A stretch of DNA of 64,000 nucleotides from JAUIAS01 sp030425395 (GTDB taxonomy: Bacteria; Pseudomonadota; Alphaproteobacteria; Rhodobacterales; Rhodobacteraceae), in contig CP121336.1 of assembly GCA_043553855.1 (NCBI GenBank), positions 2,108,001-2,172,000 of the forward strand. Reading direction: 5' to 3'. Each line of letters begins with the position of its first letter. The first letter of the stretch is position 1. Shown here piece by piece: positions 9,143 to 18,020 of this stretch. Below the pieces are notes generated by a model, which was not told where the DNA came from, did no database searches, and saw only the letters and a program-made list of their open reading frames with translations. The position numbers were made by a program, and so were the translations under genes.

Positions 9143-9170
9143 AAAAAAATACCCCCGCACCAGGCGGGGG
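9143..9170 (-). terminator. Intrinsic terminator of the LysR gene
   Basis: On the minus strand CCCCCGC pairs with GCGGGGG around a five-base loop and is followed by TATTTTTTT. It lies about 37 bases after the LysR stop codon. Confidence 0.85.
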
Positions 9171-9206
9171 CAGTTTGGGTTGCCAAGGGAAGCAACATGA
9201 AAAGGG

Positions 9207-10112
9207 TTACCAGTTGTTCGGACCTTTGTCGGCAAAGGCATGAGCAAGAAAGTCGATGAAGGCGCGCACCTTGGGTTGGGTAAAGCGTCCCGGCGGGTAA
9301 ACGGCGTAGATGCCTTGCGATTCGACGGGCAGGTCGGGGATCACGTCTTCGACCAATCCCTGCGCCATCGCATCGGCGTAGAGATAGCTGGGCAAATAAG
9401 CGATACCCAACCCGGCAACCGCTGCCTTGAGCAGTGATTGCCCATCGTTCACGCTCAGTGCGCCAGATGTGCGGATCTGCCGTTTTTCGCCTGACGGCGC
9501 GGTGATCTTCCAGACGCTTCCGTTCGACTGGTTGGAATAATGCAAAAGCTTGTGATCGCTTAGATCGTCGATCTTTTGTGGGCGGCCATAGCGTTCAAAA
9601 TAGGAAGGCGCTGCGATCATCCGTTTCGTGGTTTCGGTCAGTTTGCGCGCGCGCAGGGTGCTGTCTTCCAGTTCACCAATGCGCACGGCCATGTCAAAAC
9701 CTTCGGAGATCAATTCGACATAGCGATTGTTCAGCACCATGTTCACGGTGATATCCGGGAAATCCTCAAGAAATTCGCTCAGGATGGGGGACAGGTGATT
9801 GCCACCAAAGTCTGACGCGACCGAGATCCGCAACAGGCCCGAAGGCGCGCTTTGCATTGATGTGACCAGAGCATCGGCTTCGCCTGCATCGTTCAGAACC
9901 CGGCGTGCCCGATCGTAGTAGGCAAGGCCGATTTCTGTGGGCGACACACGCCGCGTGGTGCGGTTCAGCAACCGCGCCCCAAGACGTGCTTCGAGGCTGG
10001 ACACGTGCTTGGAAACGGCGGACTTGGATATGCCCATCTTTCGTGCAGCGTCTGTAAAGCCACCTTGGTCCACAACCGTGGCAAAGGCTTCCATTTCCGT
10101 TAGTCGGTCCAT
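9207..10112 (-). CDS. LysR family transcriptional regulator
   Basis: 301 residues. The N-terminal winged helix contains MEAFATVVDQGGFTDAARKM and SKSAVSKHVSSLEARLGARL (residues about 7-45), followed by RTTRRVSPTEIG and a periplasmic-binding-like effector domain. The subgroup with LLRISVASDFGGNHLSPILS and VVDQGGFT resembles CrgA/DsdC-like regulators of oxidoreductases. The neighbouring FadH-like gene lies upstream on the same strand with a hairpin between, so the target is not obvious. It has its own terminator. Confidence 0.9.
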   Translation of the reverse strand: MDRLTEMEAFATVVDQGGFTDAARKMGISKSAVSKHVSSLEARLGARLLNRTTRRVSPTEIGLAYYDRARRVLNDAGEADALVTSMQSAPSGLLRISVASDFGGNHLSPILSEFLEDFPDITVNMVLNNRYVELISEGFDMAVRIGELEDSTLRARKLTETTKRMIAAPSYFERYGRPQKIDDLSDHKLLHYSNQSNGSVWKITAPSGEKRQIRTSGALSVNDGQSLLKAAVAGLGIAYLPSYLYADAMAQGLVEDVIPDLPVESQGIYAVYPPGRFTQPKVRAFIDFLAHAFADKGPNNW

Positions 10113-10276
10113 ACTTCGGTCCCTTCATTACTTTTCTCGTTGCACCATACATGCTGCCCAATCTGGGCAAGAACGCGGCACTCATGAGATAATATCGGGG
10201 ATATAGGAGGATCGTTTAGGCTGCGGAAACGGAATACTGCGCTTTGATACTTAAGATACAAGCGCGGGTTGGTGAC

Positions 10277-10303
10277 GGATGCGCCGTAAGGGACGGCACA
10301 TCC
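10277..10303 (-). terminator. Stem-loop after the FadH-like gene
   Basis: On the minus strand GGATGTGCCGT pairs with ACGGCGCATCC (eleven pairs, one G-U) around a CCCTT loop. No T tract follows, so it may be a 3' end stabiliser or a Rho-assisted terminator. It lies in the 198-base gap before the LysR gene. Confidence 0.55.
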
Positions 10304-10310
10304 GCATATC

Positions 10311-12338
10311 CTAAAGCGTGGCCGCCAGACGGGTGCCCTGATTGATGGCGCGCTTGGCGTCCAGTTCGGCGGCGACATCTGCACCACCTATGACATGGAC
10401 GGATTTTCCCAACGCTTCCAGATCGTCGGCCAAGACGCGCAGCGGTTCCTGACCGGCGCACATCACGATGGTATCTGCCTCGATCAAAGTGGGGTTTTCG
10501 CGGGCCTCGCCAAAACTGACGTGCAGCCCATCTGCGTCTATGCGTTCATAATTCACGCCGCCCACAAAGGACACATCCTTCATCTTGAGGGCAGCGCGGT
10601 GAATCCAGCCGGTTGTCTTGCCGAGTCTCTTGCCGTGTTTTTCCGCCTTGCGCTGCAGCAATGTGACCTGACGCGCCGGGCCTTCTGGCTGGGGGCCTTC
10701 CGGGGCAAGGCCACCGCGATGCTGGGCGGGATCGGCAACGCCCCATTCCTTGAGCCATCCCGGCAAGTTTTCCGTTGGGCTTTCGCCTTCGTGCACAAGG
10801 AATTCGGACACATCGAACCCGATGCCACCCGCACCGACCACGGCGACCCGTTTCCCGACCTCGGCCTTGCCGCGCAGAACGTCTATATAAGACACGACAT
10901 TCGCGCCATCCTGACCGGGAATGCCGGTGTCGCGGGGTTTGACACCGGTTGCGATGATGATTTCGTCAAATCCGTCTAGATCGGCGGCTGTTGCCTCTTG
11001 TCCCAGCTTCAGGGTGATATCGAGTGTCGCAACCATCGTGCGATACCAATCGACAAAGCCGTGGAACTCTTCCTTGCCGGGGATCTGCTTGGCCATGTTC
11101 AACTGGCCACCGATTTCACGGTCGCGGTCAAAAATAGTGACAGTATGGCCGCGTTCTGCGCAGGTGATCGCGGTGGACAGTCCCGCCGGGCCTGCACCCA
11201 CGATCGCCACAGTCTTTGCGGTTTCCGCAGGCTTGATCTCCAGCTCGGTCTCATGACACGCGCGCGGATTGACAAGGCAGGAGGTCAGTTTGCCCCCAAA
11301 GGTGTGATCGAGACAGGCCTGATTGCAGCCGATACAAGGGGCGATCTGATCGGCAAGGCCGTCTTGTGTTTTGCGGACGAAATGAGCATCCGCTAGCATC
11401 GGGCGTGCCATCGACACCATATCGGCGCATCCTTCGGCCAGAACACTTTCGGCGACCTCGGGGGTATTGATCCGGTTTGAAGTGATGACCGGGATCTGGA
11501 CGTGTCCCATCAGCTTTTGCGTGACCCATGCAAAAGCCCGCCGGGGAACGCTTGTGGCGATGGTGGGAACCCGAGCTTCGTGCCATCCGATGCCGGTATT
11601 GATGATTGTCGCGCCTGCCTTTTCCACCTCTTTGGCAAGATGAATAACCTCCTCTGTCGTCGATCCGTTAGGCACGAGGTCAATCATCGAAAGACGGTAG
11701 ATAATGATGAAATCGGATCCGACCGCTTCACGAGTGCGGCGCACCACCTCAATCGGCAGGCGGATGCGGTTTTCATAAGACCCGCCCCAGCGGTCCGTCC
11801 GTTTGTTGGTATGAGTCACAATGAACTGATTGATGAAATACCCCTCAGACCCCATGATTTCGACACCGTCATAACCAGCCTTCTGGGCCAGAACCGCTGC
11901 ATTCACGATATCCGAGATTTGCTTTTCGATGCCGTCTTCGTCCAACTCTGCGGGCGGAAAGGGTGAGATTGGCGATTTTACCGGGCTGGGGGCCACGCAT
12001 TTCGGGCCGTAGGCATAACGCCCCGCGTGCAGGATCTGCATCGCGATCTTGCCGCCTGCGTCATGCACTCTTTGGGTCACGATTGAATGATTGGCGACAT
12101 CCTTGTCGGTTGTCATCATCGCCGCTCCGGGAAGGACGGAACCCTCAAGGTTGGGTCCGATCCCCCCTGTCACCATCAGTGCCACATCGCCCCGTGCCCG
12201 TTCGGCATAAAACTCCGCCACACGGTTCCAGTCGCCGGTTTCTTCCAGACCGGTGTGCATGGATCCCATGAGGACGCGGTTCTTGAGCGTGGTGAATCCC
12301 AGATCAAGCGGCGCAAGAAGGTTTGGGTATTGGGTCAT
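10311..12338 (-). CDS. NADH:flavin oxidoreductase, 2,4-dienoyl-CoA reductase-like (FadH family)
   Basis: 675 residues in the three-part FadH/trimethylamine dehydrogenase layout. An old-yellow-enzyme TIM barrel (residues 1-340, with QILHAGRYAYGPKCVAPSPV) is followed by a 4Fe-4S motif (CIGCNQACLDH...SCLVNPRAC), then an FAD domain (AIVGAGPAGLSTAI) and an NAD(P)H domain (AVVGAGGIGFDVSEF). The family reduces 2,4-dienoyl-CoAs during oxidation of unsaturated fatty acids; related proteins demethylate amines. No fatty-acid genes are adjacent, so the precise substrate is left open. The gene is divergent from rppH. Confidence 0.85.
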   Translation of the reverse strand: MTQYPNLLAPLDLGFTTLKNRVLMGSMHTGLEETGDWNRVAEFYAERARGDVALMVTGGIGPNLEGSVLPGAAMMTTDKDVANHSIVTQRVHDAGGKIAMQILHAGRYAYGPKCVAPSPVKSPISPFPPAELDEDGIEKQISDIVNAAVLAQKAGYDGVEIMGSEGYFINQFIVTHTNKRTDRWGGSYENRIRLPIEVVRRTREAVGSDFIIIYRLSMIDLVPNGSTTEEVIHLAKEVEKAGATIINTGIGWHEARVPTIATSVPRRAFAWVTQKLMGHVQIPVITSNRINTPEVAESVLAEGCADMVSMARPMLADAHFVRKTQDGLADQIAPCIGCNQACLDHTFGGKLTSCLVNPRACHETELEIKPAETAKTVAIVGAGPAGLSTAITCAERGHTVTIFDRDREIGGQLNMAKQIPGKEEFHGFVDWYRTMVATLDITLKLGQEATAADLDGFDEIIIATGVKPRDTGIPGQDGANVVSYIDVLRGKAEVGKRVAVVGAGGIGFDVSEFLVHEGESPTENLPGWLKEWGVADPAQHRGGLAPEGPQPEGPARQVTLLQRKAEKHGKRLGKTTGWIHRAALKMKDVSFVGGVNYERIDADGLHVSFGEARENPTLIEADTIVMCAGQEPLRVLADDLEALGKSVHVIGGADVAAELDAKRAINQGTRLAATL

Positions 12339-12473
12339 CGGTTTCTCCCTTGTTGGGGATGTTTTTGGGCGCGTTGCGGTTCCTTGTCACCAAAAACGCC
12401 GCGTCAACAGGTTGCGCGTCCGGGGGCGTGCGCTAGACATGCACAACGTCAATCCTGCGCGGAGATCATACCC

Positions 12474-12965
12474 ATGACACCTGAAGAGATCGAAAAGCTC
12501 CCCTATCGCCCCTGCGTCGGCGTGATGTTGATGAACCGGCATGGACAGGTTTTTGTGGGCCAGCGTTTGGATCGCGATACCGATGCCTGGCAGATGCCTC
12601 AGGGCGGGGTCGACAAAGGAGAAGCTCCGCGCGATGCGGCACTGCGTGAGTTGTGGGAAGAAACCGGCGTGACTGCAGATCTGGTTGAGATTATCGCGGA
12701 ATCGGCTGATTGGCTGCCATATGACCTGCCGCACGACCTGGTGCCGCGCATCTGGAATGGCCGGTTTCGTGGGCAGGAACAGAAGTGGTTCTTGTTGCGG
12801 TTTGCCGGGTCCGACAATCAGGTGAACATCGCCACCCAGCACCCCGAGTTTTCAGAATGGCGCTGGTTGGCCAAGGACGATTTGGTGGACAATATCGTCC
12901 CGTTCAAGCGTGAGGTCTATGCGCGTGTACTGGAAGAATTCGGACCGCTGGTTGTGCCGGCCTGA
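12474..12965 (+). CDS. rppH: RNA 5'-pyrophosphohydrolase (Nudix)
   Basis: 163 residues with the full Nudix box: GG...EAPRDAALRELWEETGV, of the form GX5EX7REUXEEXGU, at about residues 44-66. The opening LPYRPCVGVMLMNRHGQVFV and later WLPYDLPHDLVPRIWNGRFR and QKWFLLRF are RppH/NudH hallmarks. The enzyme removes pyrophosphate from 5' triphosphorylated mRNA and so starts 5'-end-dependent decay. ATG 12474 with GGAG upstream gives the family length; a longer open frame to 12087 overlaps the divergent reductase gene and is not coding. Confidence 0.93.
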   Translation: MTPEEIEKLPYRPCVGVMLMNRHGQVFVGQRLDRDTDAWQMPQGGVDKGEAPRDAALRELWEETGVTADLVEIIAESADWLPYDLPHDLVPRIWNGRFRGQEQKWFLLRFAGSDNQVNIATQHPEFSEWRWLAKDDLVDNIVPFKREVYARVLEEFGPLVVPA

Positions 12966-12971
12966 GCCGAT

Positions 12972-13583
12972 TTAGAGGTGCTCGTCAAATATAGGCACAT
13001 GCGGCCCCGCGCTCTTGGGCAGATGACCGGTCAGGCGCGGATCGGGCGCGATTTCTATCTGTTGGCGGATCGGTGTGAATCCTGACCGCCTATAGAAGGC
13101 AAGCGCCGCCGGGTGATCCAACGTGCAGGTGTGCAGGTGAAACCGCTGAATTGGGCGCGCCCAAGCGATGTCGATCGCATGGGTCATCAGCCGGCGCCCC
13201 GCACCGGTGCCGATCAGGGCAGGTGTCACACCGAAAAAGGCCAGCTCACATTCACCTGCGATGCGGAAATCCAGTTCAAGCAACGCCTCTGGCCGTCCGT
13301 TGCGCATCAGCGTGAACAGGTCCACACCATCATCTGTCAGGATCGCGGAAAGCTCGGCATCGTCCATTCGCAATCGCGAAAACCACAGCCAGTCCTCTGC
13401 CCCGACACGGCGGAACAGATCGCGATATGCGTCCATATCCGCCGTCAACGGCACAAACTCCAGTTCCGCAGATTCGGGCACGGGGCGCGGTTTTGGGCGG
13501 GCCGTCATCTCAAGATGGGTGACGACCGTTGCCACACAGCCAGAAGGCACATCATGAAAACCGGGTGCCAGCATCGAGGTCAC
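12972..13583 (-). CDS. GNAT family N-acetyltransferase
   Basis: 203 residues. A family-specific N-terminal section (VATVVTHLEMTARP) is followed by a GNAT core with ELAFFGVTPALIGTGAGRRL (acetyl-CoA pyrophosphate loop, about residues 120-135) and HPAALAFYRRSGF. Substrate unknown. It is the last gene of a tight leftward operon: its ATG overlaps the adenosine kinase stop by four bases, which itself overlaps the nth stop. It converges on rppH with six bases between the stops. Confidence 0.85.
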   Translation of the reverse strand: MTSMLAPGFHDVPSGCVATVVTHLEMTARPKPRPVPESAELEFVPLTADMDAYRDLFRRVGAEDWLWFSRLRMDDAELSAILTDDGVDLFTLMRNGRPEALLELDFRIAGECELAFFGVTPALIGTGAGRRLMTHAIDIAWARPIQRFHLHTCTLDHPAALAFYRRSGFTPIRQQIEIAPDPRLTGHLPKSAGPHVPIFDEHL

Positions 13584-14569
13584 AGCAGGCCCGCATCCTC
13601 AAGAAGGGCGCGGACGTCGGCCTCGGGTCGTGGGCCGATATGGCGGATGACCTCGCCTGCGCAGACGCAGCCGATTCTCGCGCAGGTTTCGTAGTCCCGT
13701 CCGGTAGCCATTCCGAAAAGGAACCCGGCCGCGAATTGATCACCCGCACCGGTGGCATCCACCGGAACGATCTTTTCCACCGCGACGTCGATGCGCTGAC
13801 CCTCGGCCATGACGGTCACCCCGTCGCCAGAGCGGGTGCAAACCACCAGATCACAAAGCGCGGCAACGCGGGCCAGACTGTCGTCCAGATCATCGCTTTC
13901 GAACAGGGATTTGATCTCGTCCTCATTGCCAAGCACATAGTCCAGTTCATTTTCGATGAGGTTGAGGAAATCCGCCCGATGCCGTTCCACGCAGAAGGGA
14001 TCAGAAATCGCGATGCCGATCTTGCCACCACTTGCGCGGCAGTCCCGTGCGGCTTCCATGAACGCCGCTTTGCCTTTGTCTTTGTCGAAAAGGTAGCCTT
14101 CGAGGAACATGATCTTGGCGCGGCCTGCGACATTTGCAGGGACATCGTCGCTCGATAGTTCCGACGAAATACCCAAGTATGTGTTCATCGACCGTTCACC
14201 ATCGGGCGATACAAAGATCATCGACCGCGAGGTGGGCAATTCACCACCCGCAACGGGTGGGTTGACGAAGTCGATGCCGACGTCCTGCATGGCACTCGCG
14301 TAAAAGCGACCAAGATCATCATCATGCACCCGCCCGATGAACGCGGTGGACAGGCCCAATGCGCCCGCGCCCGCGATTGTGTTGGCGACCGAACCGCCTG
14401 GTGTCTGAACCCGGTTGTCCATCGCATCATAAAGAACTTCGGCGCGATCGGTTTCGATCAGCTGCATAATCCCCTTCTGGATGGCCATGCGGTCCAGAAA
14501 GGCGTCGTCATTCTGTGTGATGACATCCACGATGGCATTGCCGATGCCGACAAGATCATAGGTTTTCAT
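13580..14569 (-). CDS. Adenosine kinase (PfkB sugar kinase family)
   Basis: 329 residues. It opens with YDLVGIGNAIVDVI, has the GGSVANTIAGAGALG substrate-binding block near residue 55, and the PfkB C-terminal signature with catalytic Asp in VDATGAGDQFAAGFLFG near residue 285. This is the bacterial adenosine kinase type that phosphorylates adenosine to AMP in purine salvage. Start and stop overlap the flanking genes by four bases (ATGA), indicating translational coupling with nth and the GNAT gene. Confidence 0.9.
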   Translation of the reverse strand: MKTYDLVGIGNAIVDVITQNDDAFLDRMAIQKGIMQLIETDRAEVLYDAMDNRVQTPGGSVANTIAGAGALGLSTAFIGRVHDDDLGRFYASAMQDVGIDFVNPPVAGGELPTSRSMIFVSPDGERSMNTYLGISSELSSDDVPANVAGRAKIMFLEGYLFDKDKGKAAFMEAARDCRASGGKIGIAISDPFCVERHRADFLNLIENELDYVLGNEDEIKSLFESDDLDDSLARVAALCDLVVCTRSGDGVTVMAEGQRIDVAVEKIVPVDATGAGDQFAAGFLFGMATGRDYETCARIGCVCAGEVIRHIGPRPEADVRALLEDAGLL

Positions 14570-15210
14570 AAGGTCTTTTCCTCAAACTGGCACAGATCGC
14601 GGATGATGCATGTGCTGCACATCGGCTTGCGTGCCTTACAGTGATAGCGGCCGTGCAGGATCAACCAGTGATGCGCATGCAACTGGAAATCTGCCGGTAT
14701 GTTGTCTTCGATGGCACGCTCGACCGCATCCACATCCTTGCCGGGTGCGATCCCGCTTCGGTTGCCGACGCGAAAGATGTGCGTGTCAACGGCCTGTGCA
14801 GGTTGCCGCCACCACATATTCAAAACCACATTCGCCGTTTTGCGCCCCACACCGGGAAGCGATTGCAGCGCGGCACGCGAATTCGGGACAATGCCGCCAT
14901 ATTCCTCAACCAGAATGCGGCTCAGTTTGATGACGTTCTTGGCCTTGTTGCGATAAAGGCCGATGGTCTTGATGTGTTCGATCAAAGCCTCTTCGCCCAG
15001 ATCGAGCATCTTTTGTGGTGTATCGGCGATTTTGAACAACTCTGCGGTCGCCCGGTTCACGCCTGCGTCGGTAGCCTGCGCCGACAGCGCCACAGCAACC
15101 ACAAGCGTGTAGGCGTTCACGTGATGCAATTCGCCCTTGGGTTCTGCGTCGGCTTGTTGAAACCGGGTAAAGATCTCGCGGATCGTGTGATAATCGAGTT
15201 GCTTGGCCAT
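14566..15210 (-). CDS. nth: Endonuclease III (base excision repair)
   Basis: 214 residues with the helix-hairpin-helix LPGVGRKTANVVLN including the catalytic lysine, the catalytic aspartate in VDTHIFRVGNR, and the C-terminal 4Fe-4S loop CKARKPMCSTCIIRDLC. It removes oxidised pyrimidines and nicks the abasic site. The start at 15210 (MAKQLDYHTI) gives the family length; the frame continues upstream 21 codons without similarity. First gene of the nth/adenosine kinase/GNAT operon and divergent from an Ada-like repair gene, so the region groups two DNA repair functions. Confidence 0.93.
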   Translation of the reverse strand: MAKQLDYHTIREIFTRFQQADAEPKGELHHVNAYTLVVAVALSAQATDAGVNRATAELFKIADTPQKMLDLGEEALIEHIKTIGLYRNKAKNVIKLSRILVEEYGGIVPNSRAALQSLPGVGRKTANVVLNMWWRQPAQAVDTHIFRVGNRSGIAPGKDVDAVERAIEDNIPADFQLHAHHWLILHGRYHCKARKPMCSTCIIRDLCQFEEKTL

Positions 15211-15356
15211 CGGCGACTTAATGCAATGCCGCGCGCGGTGCTGCAACGGAAAACAGGCGTCTGCGGTTGTCATGGACCGATTTGCGCATGTTTCGGGTCG
15301 CGCTGGTCAAGGCCGCGGCATAGCTTGGTCGCGCAAAACAACCAAACGGGTCCGCG

Positions 15357-16205
15357 ATGACAACCGAACCGCAAGAGCAAAGCTATCACTACAACGTCAT
15401 GCGTCGTGCCATCGACAGGATCGACAACGGGGACGCATCCGTGTCGTTGTCCGAACTCGCGGGAGAAATGGGCATGAGCCCGGCTCATTTCCAGCGGCTC
15501 TTCAGTCAATGGGTCGGCGTGTCGCCGTCCCGCTACCGGCAGTTTCTAACACTGGGTCATGCCCGCACATTGCTGCGCGAACGGTTCACAACACTGGACG
15601 CAGCCCATGCCAGCGGTTTGTCCGGGTCGGGGCGATTGCACGATTTGTTTCTTAGGTGGGAGGCAATGGCCCCGGGCGACTATGCCAAGGGTGGTGCGGG
15701 GCTGACCATAAATTGGGGCTGGTTCGACAGCCCTTTTGGACCGGCATTGGTAATGGGAACAGATCGCGGCATTTGTGGTCTGGCATTCGCCGCTGAAACC
15801 GGAACGGCCGAGGCGATGGAGGATTTGCGATCCCGATGGCCAGACGCGCATTATGTGGAAAATCCTGACGCATTGGCGGATTGGGTGCGGATCGCGTTCG
15901 GGTTGTCCGAAGCCGGTAAGAAGGCCCCGATGTACTTGATCGGAGCCCCGTTCCAGATCAAGGTCTGGGAGGCGCTGCTGGCGATCCCGACAGGCCATGT
16001 GACGACATACGGCGAAATTGCCGCCAGTATTGGCAACCCCAAGGCGGTACGTGCGGTCGGCACGGCGGTAGGACGCAATCCAGTGTCGTGGCTGATCCCG
16101 TGCCACCGCGCCTTGCGCAAGTCGGGTGAACTCGGGGGGTATCACTGGGGGTTGCCGGTCAAGAGGGCTATGTTGGCCTGGGAGTCGGCCCAAACTGGTC
16201 TCTAG
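15357..16205 (+). CDS. Ada-like protein: AraC DNA-binding domain fused to O6-methylguanine-DNA methyltransferase
   Basis: 282 residues. Residues about 20-110 form an AraC-type HTH (LSELAGEMGMSPAHFQRLFS), residues 120-195 the methyltransferase ribonuclease-H-like subdomain, and residues 200-282 the catalytic domain with NPVSWLIPCHRALRKSGELG, where the Cys of PCHR accepts the alkyl group. Compared with E. coli Ada it lacks the N-terminal Cys-zinc methylphosphotriester domain, so classical adaptive-response sensing through that cysteine is missing. It is divergent from nth with 146 bases between the starts. Confidence 0.9.
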   Translation: MTTEPQEQSYHYNVMRRAIDRIDNGDASVSLSELAGEMGMSPAHFQRLFSQWVGVSPSRYRQFLTLGHARTLLRERFTTLDAAHASGLSGSGRLHDLFLRWEAMAPGDYAKGGAGLTINWGWFDSPFGPALVMGTDRGICGLAFAAETGTAEAMEDLRSRWPDAHYVENPDALADWVRIAFGLSEAGKKAPMYLIGAPFQIKVWEALLAIPTGHVTTYGEIAASIGNPKAVRAVGTAVGRNPVSWLIPCHRALRKSGELGGYHWGLPVKRAMLAWESAQTGL

Positions 16206-16330
16206 GCGGGATTTGGCCGGCGGCAAGCCGCTGAAACCCGGCGTGATATTGAATAACAATGGCCATTGTCCCAAATTCGGACGCAGTTTGAGGCATGCGC
16301 ATTCCTGCGCAATTGGAGAACAAGATTAAG

Positions 16331-16990
16331 ATGAAAACCACGCGTGTCCGTCTGACAGCCGTAGCTGCAACCGTTCTGGCCCTCGGGGCCTGCACCGATC
16401 CGGGGCAGTTGAACAGCCCAGACAATCCCAACCGCAACCGCGATTCCGGTGTCCTTTTGGGCGCGGGTGTTGGTGCGGTTCTCGGAAATCTTTTTGGCGG
16501 GGATACCGAAGCGACGATGGCGGGTGCAGTGGTCGGCGGTGTCGCTGGCGGGCTGATCGGCAACAATCTCGACAAGCAGGAGGCCGACCTGCGCCGCGAT
16601 CTGGGCAACGACAACGTAACGATCAACAACACCGGCGACAGCCTGATTGTTACGCTGCCACAGGATATCCTCTTTGCAACAGACAGTTTTGCGGTGCGAT
16701 CTGACTTGCAACGGGATTTGCGCACCGTCGCGGGCAATCTCATGGCCTATCCGAACACAACCGTTCAGGTGATTGGCCATACCGACAACGTGGGTGAGGC
16801 GCTGTATAACCTTGAACTGTCCCAGCGGCGCGCCGCCGCTGTGGCTGGCATCCTGATCGACTCCGGGGTTCCAGGTGGGCGGGTTGCCACGGTCGGACGT
16901 GGTGAGGATCAGCCGCTGGCCTCGAACCTCACGCCCGAGGGGCGCGCCATGAACCGGCGGGTCGAAATCGTCATTCTTCCAAACGCTTGA
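16331..16990 (+). CDS. OmpA family lipoprotein with glycine-zipper segment
   Basis: 219 residues. The lipoprotein signal peptide ends in ALGACT (lipobox, Cys about residue 20). A glycine-zipper region (GVLLGAGVGAVLGNLFGG, then AGAVVGGVAGGLIGNNL) follows, and residues 110-219 are the peptidoglycan-binding OmpA domain (QVIGHTDNVGEALYNLELSQ, AMNRRVEIVI). This is the YiaD-like class that tethers the outer membrane to the cell wall. ATG 16331 is preferred over 16295 because it places the signal peptide properly. Confidence 0.9.
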   Translation: MKTTRVRLTAVAATVLALGACTDPGQLNSPDNPNRNRDSGVLLGAGVGAVLGNLFGGDTEATMAGAVVGGVAGGLIGNNLDKQEADLRRDLGNDNVTINNTGDSLIVTLPQDILFATDSFAVRSDLQRDLRTVAGNLMAYPNTTVQVIGHTDNVGEALYNLELSQRRAAAVAGILIDSGVPGGRVATVGRGEDQPLASNLTPEGRAMNRRVEIVILPNA

Positions 16991-17071
16991 TCTGATTAAG
17001 GGCGGCCATCCTTGTCGCATGCGGCATTGTTGCTAGGTTTGTAACAACAGTGACCCGCATCGGAGAAAAAT

Positions 17072-17614
17072 ATGGCCGCCTTTCACCTGCTTGGCATTTC
17101 GGGGTCGCTTCGTCGCGATGCTACCAATCGTAAGCTCGTTCGCGAAGCCGCCCGACTGTCTGGCGCAGACGTTTTTGTCGAGGCTGACCTGAATCTGTCG
17201 CTTTATGACGGGGATTTGGAAGCGGCTGAGGGACAGCCCGACGCGGCAAAGCGGCTTGTCCAGCAAATTGCCGAGGCAGATGCGATCGTCATTTCTACTC
17301 CGGAGTATAACAAGGGCCCTTCCGGTGTCCTGAAAAACGCTTTGGATTGGGTCAGCCGGTCCAAGCCCGTACCATGGCAGGACAAGCCCGTGGCGGTGAT
17401 GTCGGCCGCGGCAGGTCGGGCCGGGGGCGAACGGGCACAGATGGTTCTGCGTAGTTTTCTGGTGCCGTTCCAGCCACGTGTGATCAGCGGTCCAGAGCTG
17501 CATCTTGCCCAAAGCGGTGACCAATTCGACGAAAATGGACACCTCACCAGTGATCTGTATCGCGACACTCTACAACGTCTGATGGATCGTCTGCGCGCTG
17601 AGGCCAGAAGCTAA
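17072..17614 (+). CDS. NADPH-dependent FMN reductase family protein
   Basis: 180 residues of flavodoxin-like fold: HLLGISGSLRRDATNRKLVR at the N-terminus binds the FMN phosphate and VISTPEYNKGPSGVLKNALD near residue 75 is the second flavin-binding block of the ChrR/YieF-type reductases. These enzymes reduce quinones, chromate or azo compounds with NAD(P)H. GGAGAAAAAT precedes the start. Its stop codon overlaps that of the convergent VOC gene (17611-17614). Confidence 0.9.
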   Translation: MAAFHLLGISGSLRRDATNRKLVREAARLSGADVFVEADLNLSLYDGDLEAAEGQPDAAKRLVQQIAEADAIVISTPEYNKGPSGVLKNALDWVSRSKPVPWQDKPVAVMSAAAGRAGGERAQMVLRSFLVPFQPRVISGPELHLAQSGDQFDENGHLTSDLYRDTLQRLMDRLRAEARS

Positions 17615-18009
17615 ACCCGGTTCGAGACTTCAATCAGATTGCCATCGGGGTCACGCAGATAGACCGACATGATTGGACCGGTTGCGCCGGTGCGCTGGAC
17701 TGGACCGTCTTCGACCGGGATTTCGCAGGCTTCAAGATGTGAGACCCAATCCCGGATTGGCGTCGCGCTGAGAAAACACAGATCCGCGGACCCTGGCAAA
17801 GGCTGTTCTGCCTTGGGCTCGAATTCTGCGCCTGCCTGATGAAGGTTTATCTTTTGCGATCCGAACCCAAGCGACCATCGCCGTTCCCCGGTTGCCGTCA
17901 CAAACGGGCGCGCCTGCATGCCCAGAACCTTTGAATAGAAGGCTATGGTCGCATCAATGTCGCGTACCGTCAGAACGGGGTGATCAAGGCTGTCGATAGA
18001 TGGCGTCAT
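17611..18009 (-). CDS. VOC (glyoxalase/bleomycin resistance) family protein
   Basis: 132 residues with two beta-alpha-beta-beta-beta units: DHPVLTVRDIDATIAFYSKV at the start and IMSVYLRDPDGNLIEVSN at the end, giving His and Glu metal ligands at conserved places. Such proteins are metal-dependent lyases, dioxygenases or resistance proteins; no specific substrate is evident. The start MTPSIDS at 18009 is preferred to an upstream in-frame ATG (18024) that would overlap the next gene. Probably co-transcribed with the FAD oxidoreductase upstream. Confidence 0.85.
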   Translation of the reverse strand: MTPSIDSLDHPVLTVRDIDATIAFYSKVLGMQARPFVTATGERRWSLGFGSQKINLHQAGAEFEPKAEQPLPGSADLCFLSATPIRDWVSHLEACEIPVEDGPVQRTGATGPIMSVYLRDPDGNLIEVSNRV

Positions 18010-18020
18010 GGCGCGGACTT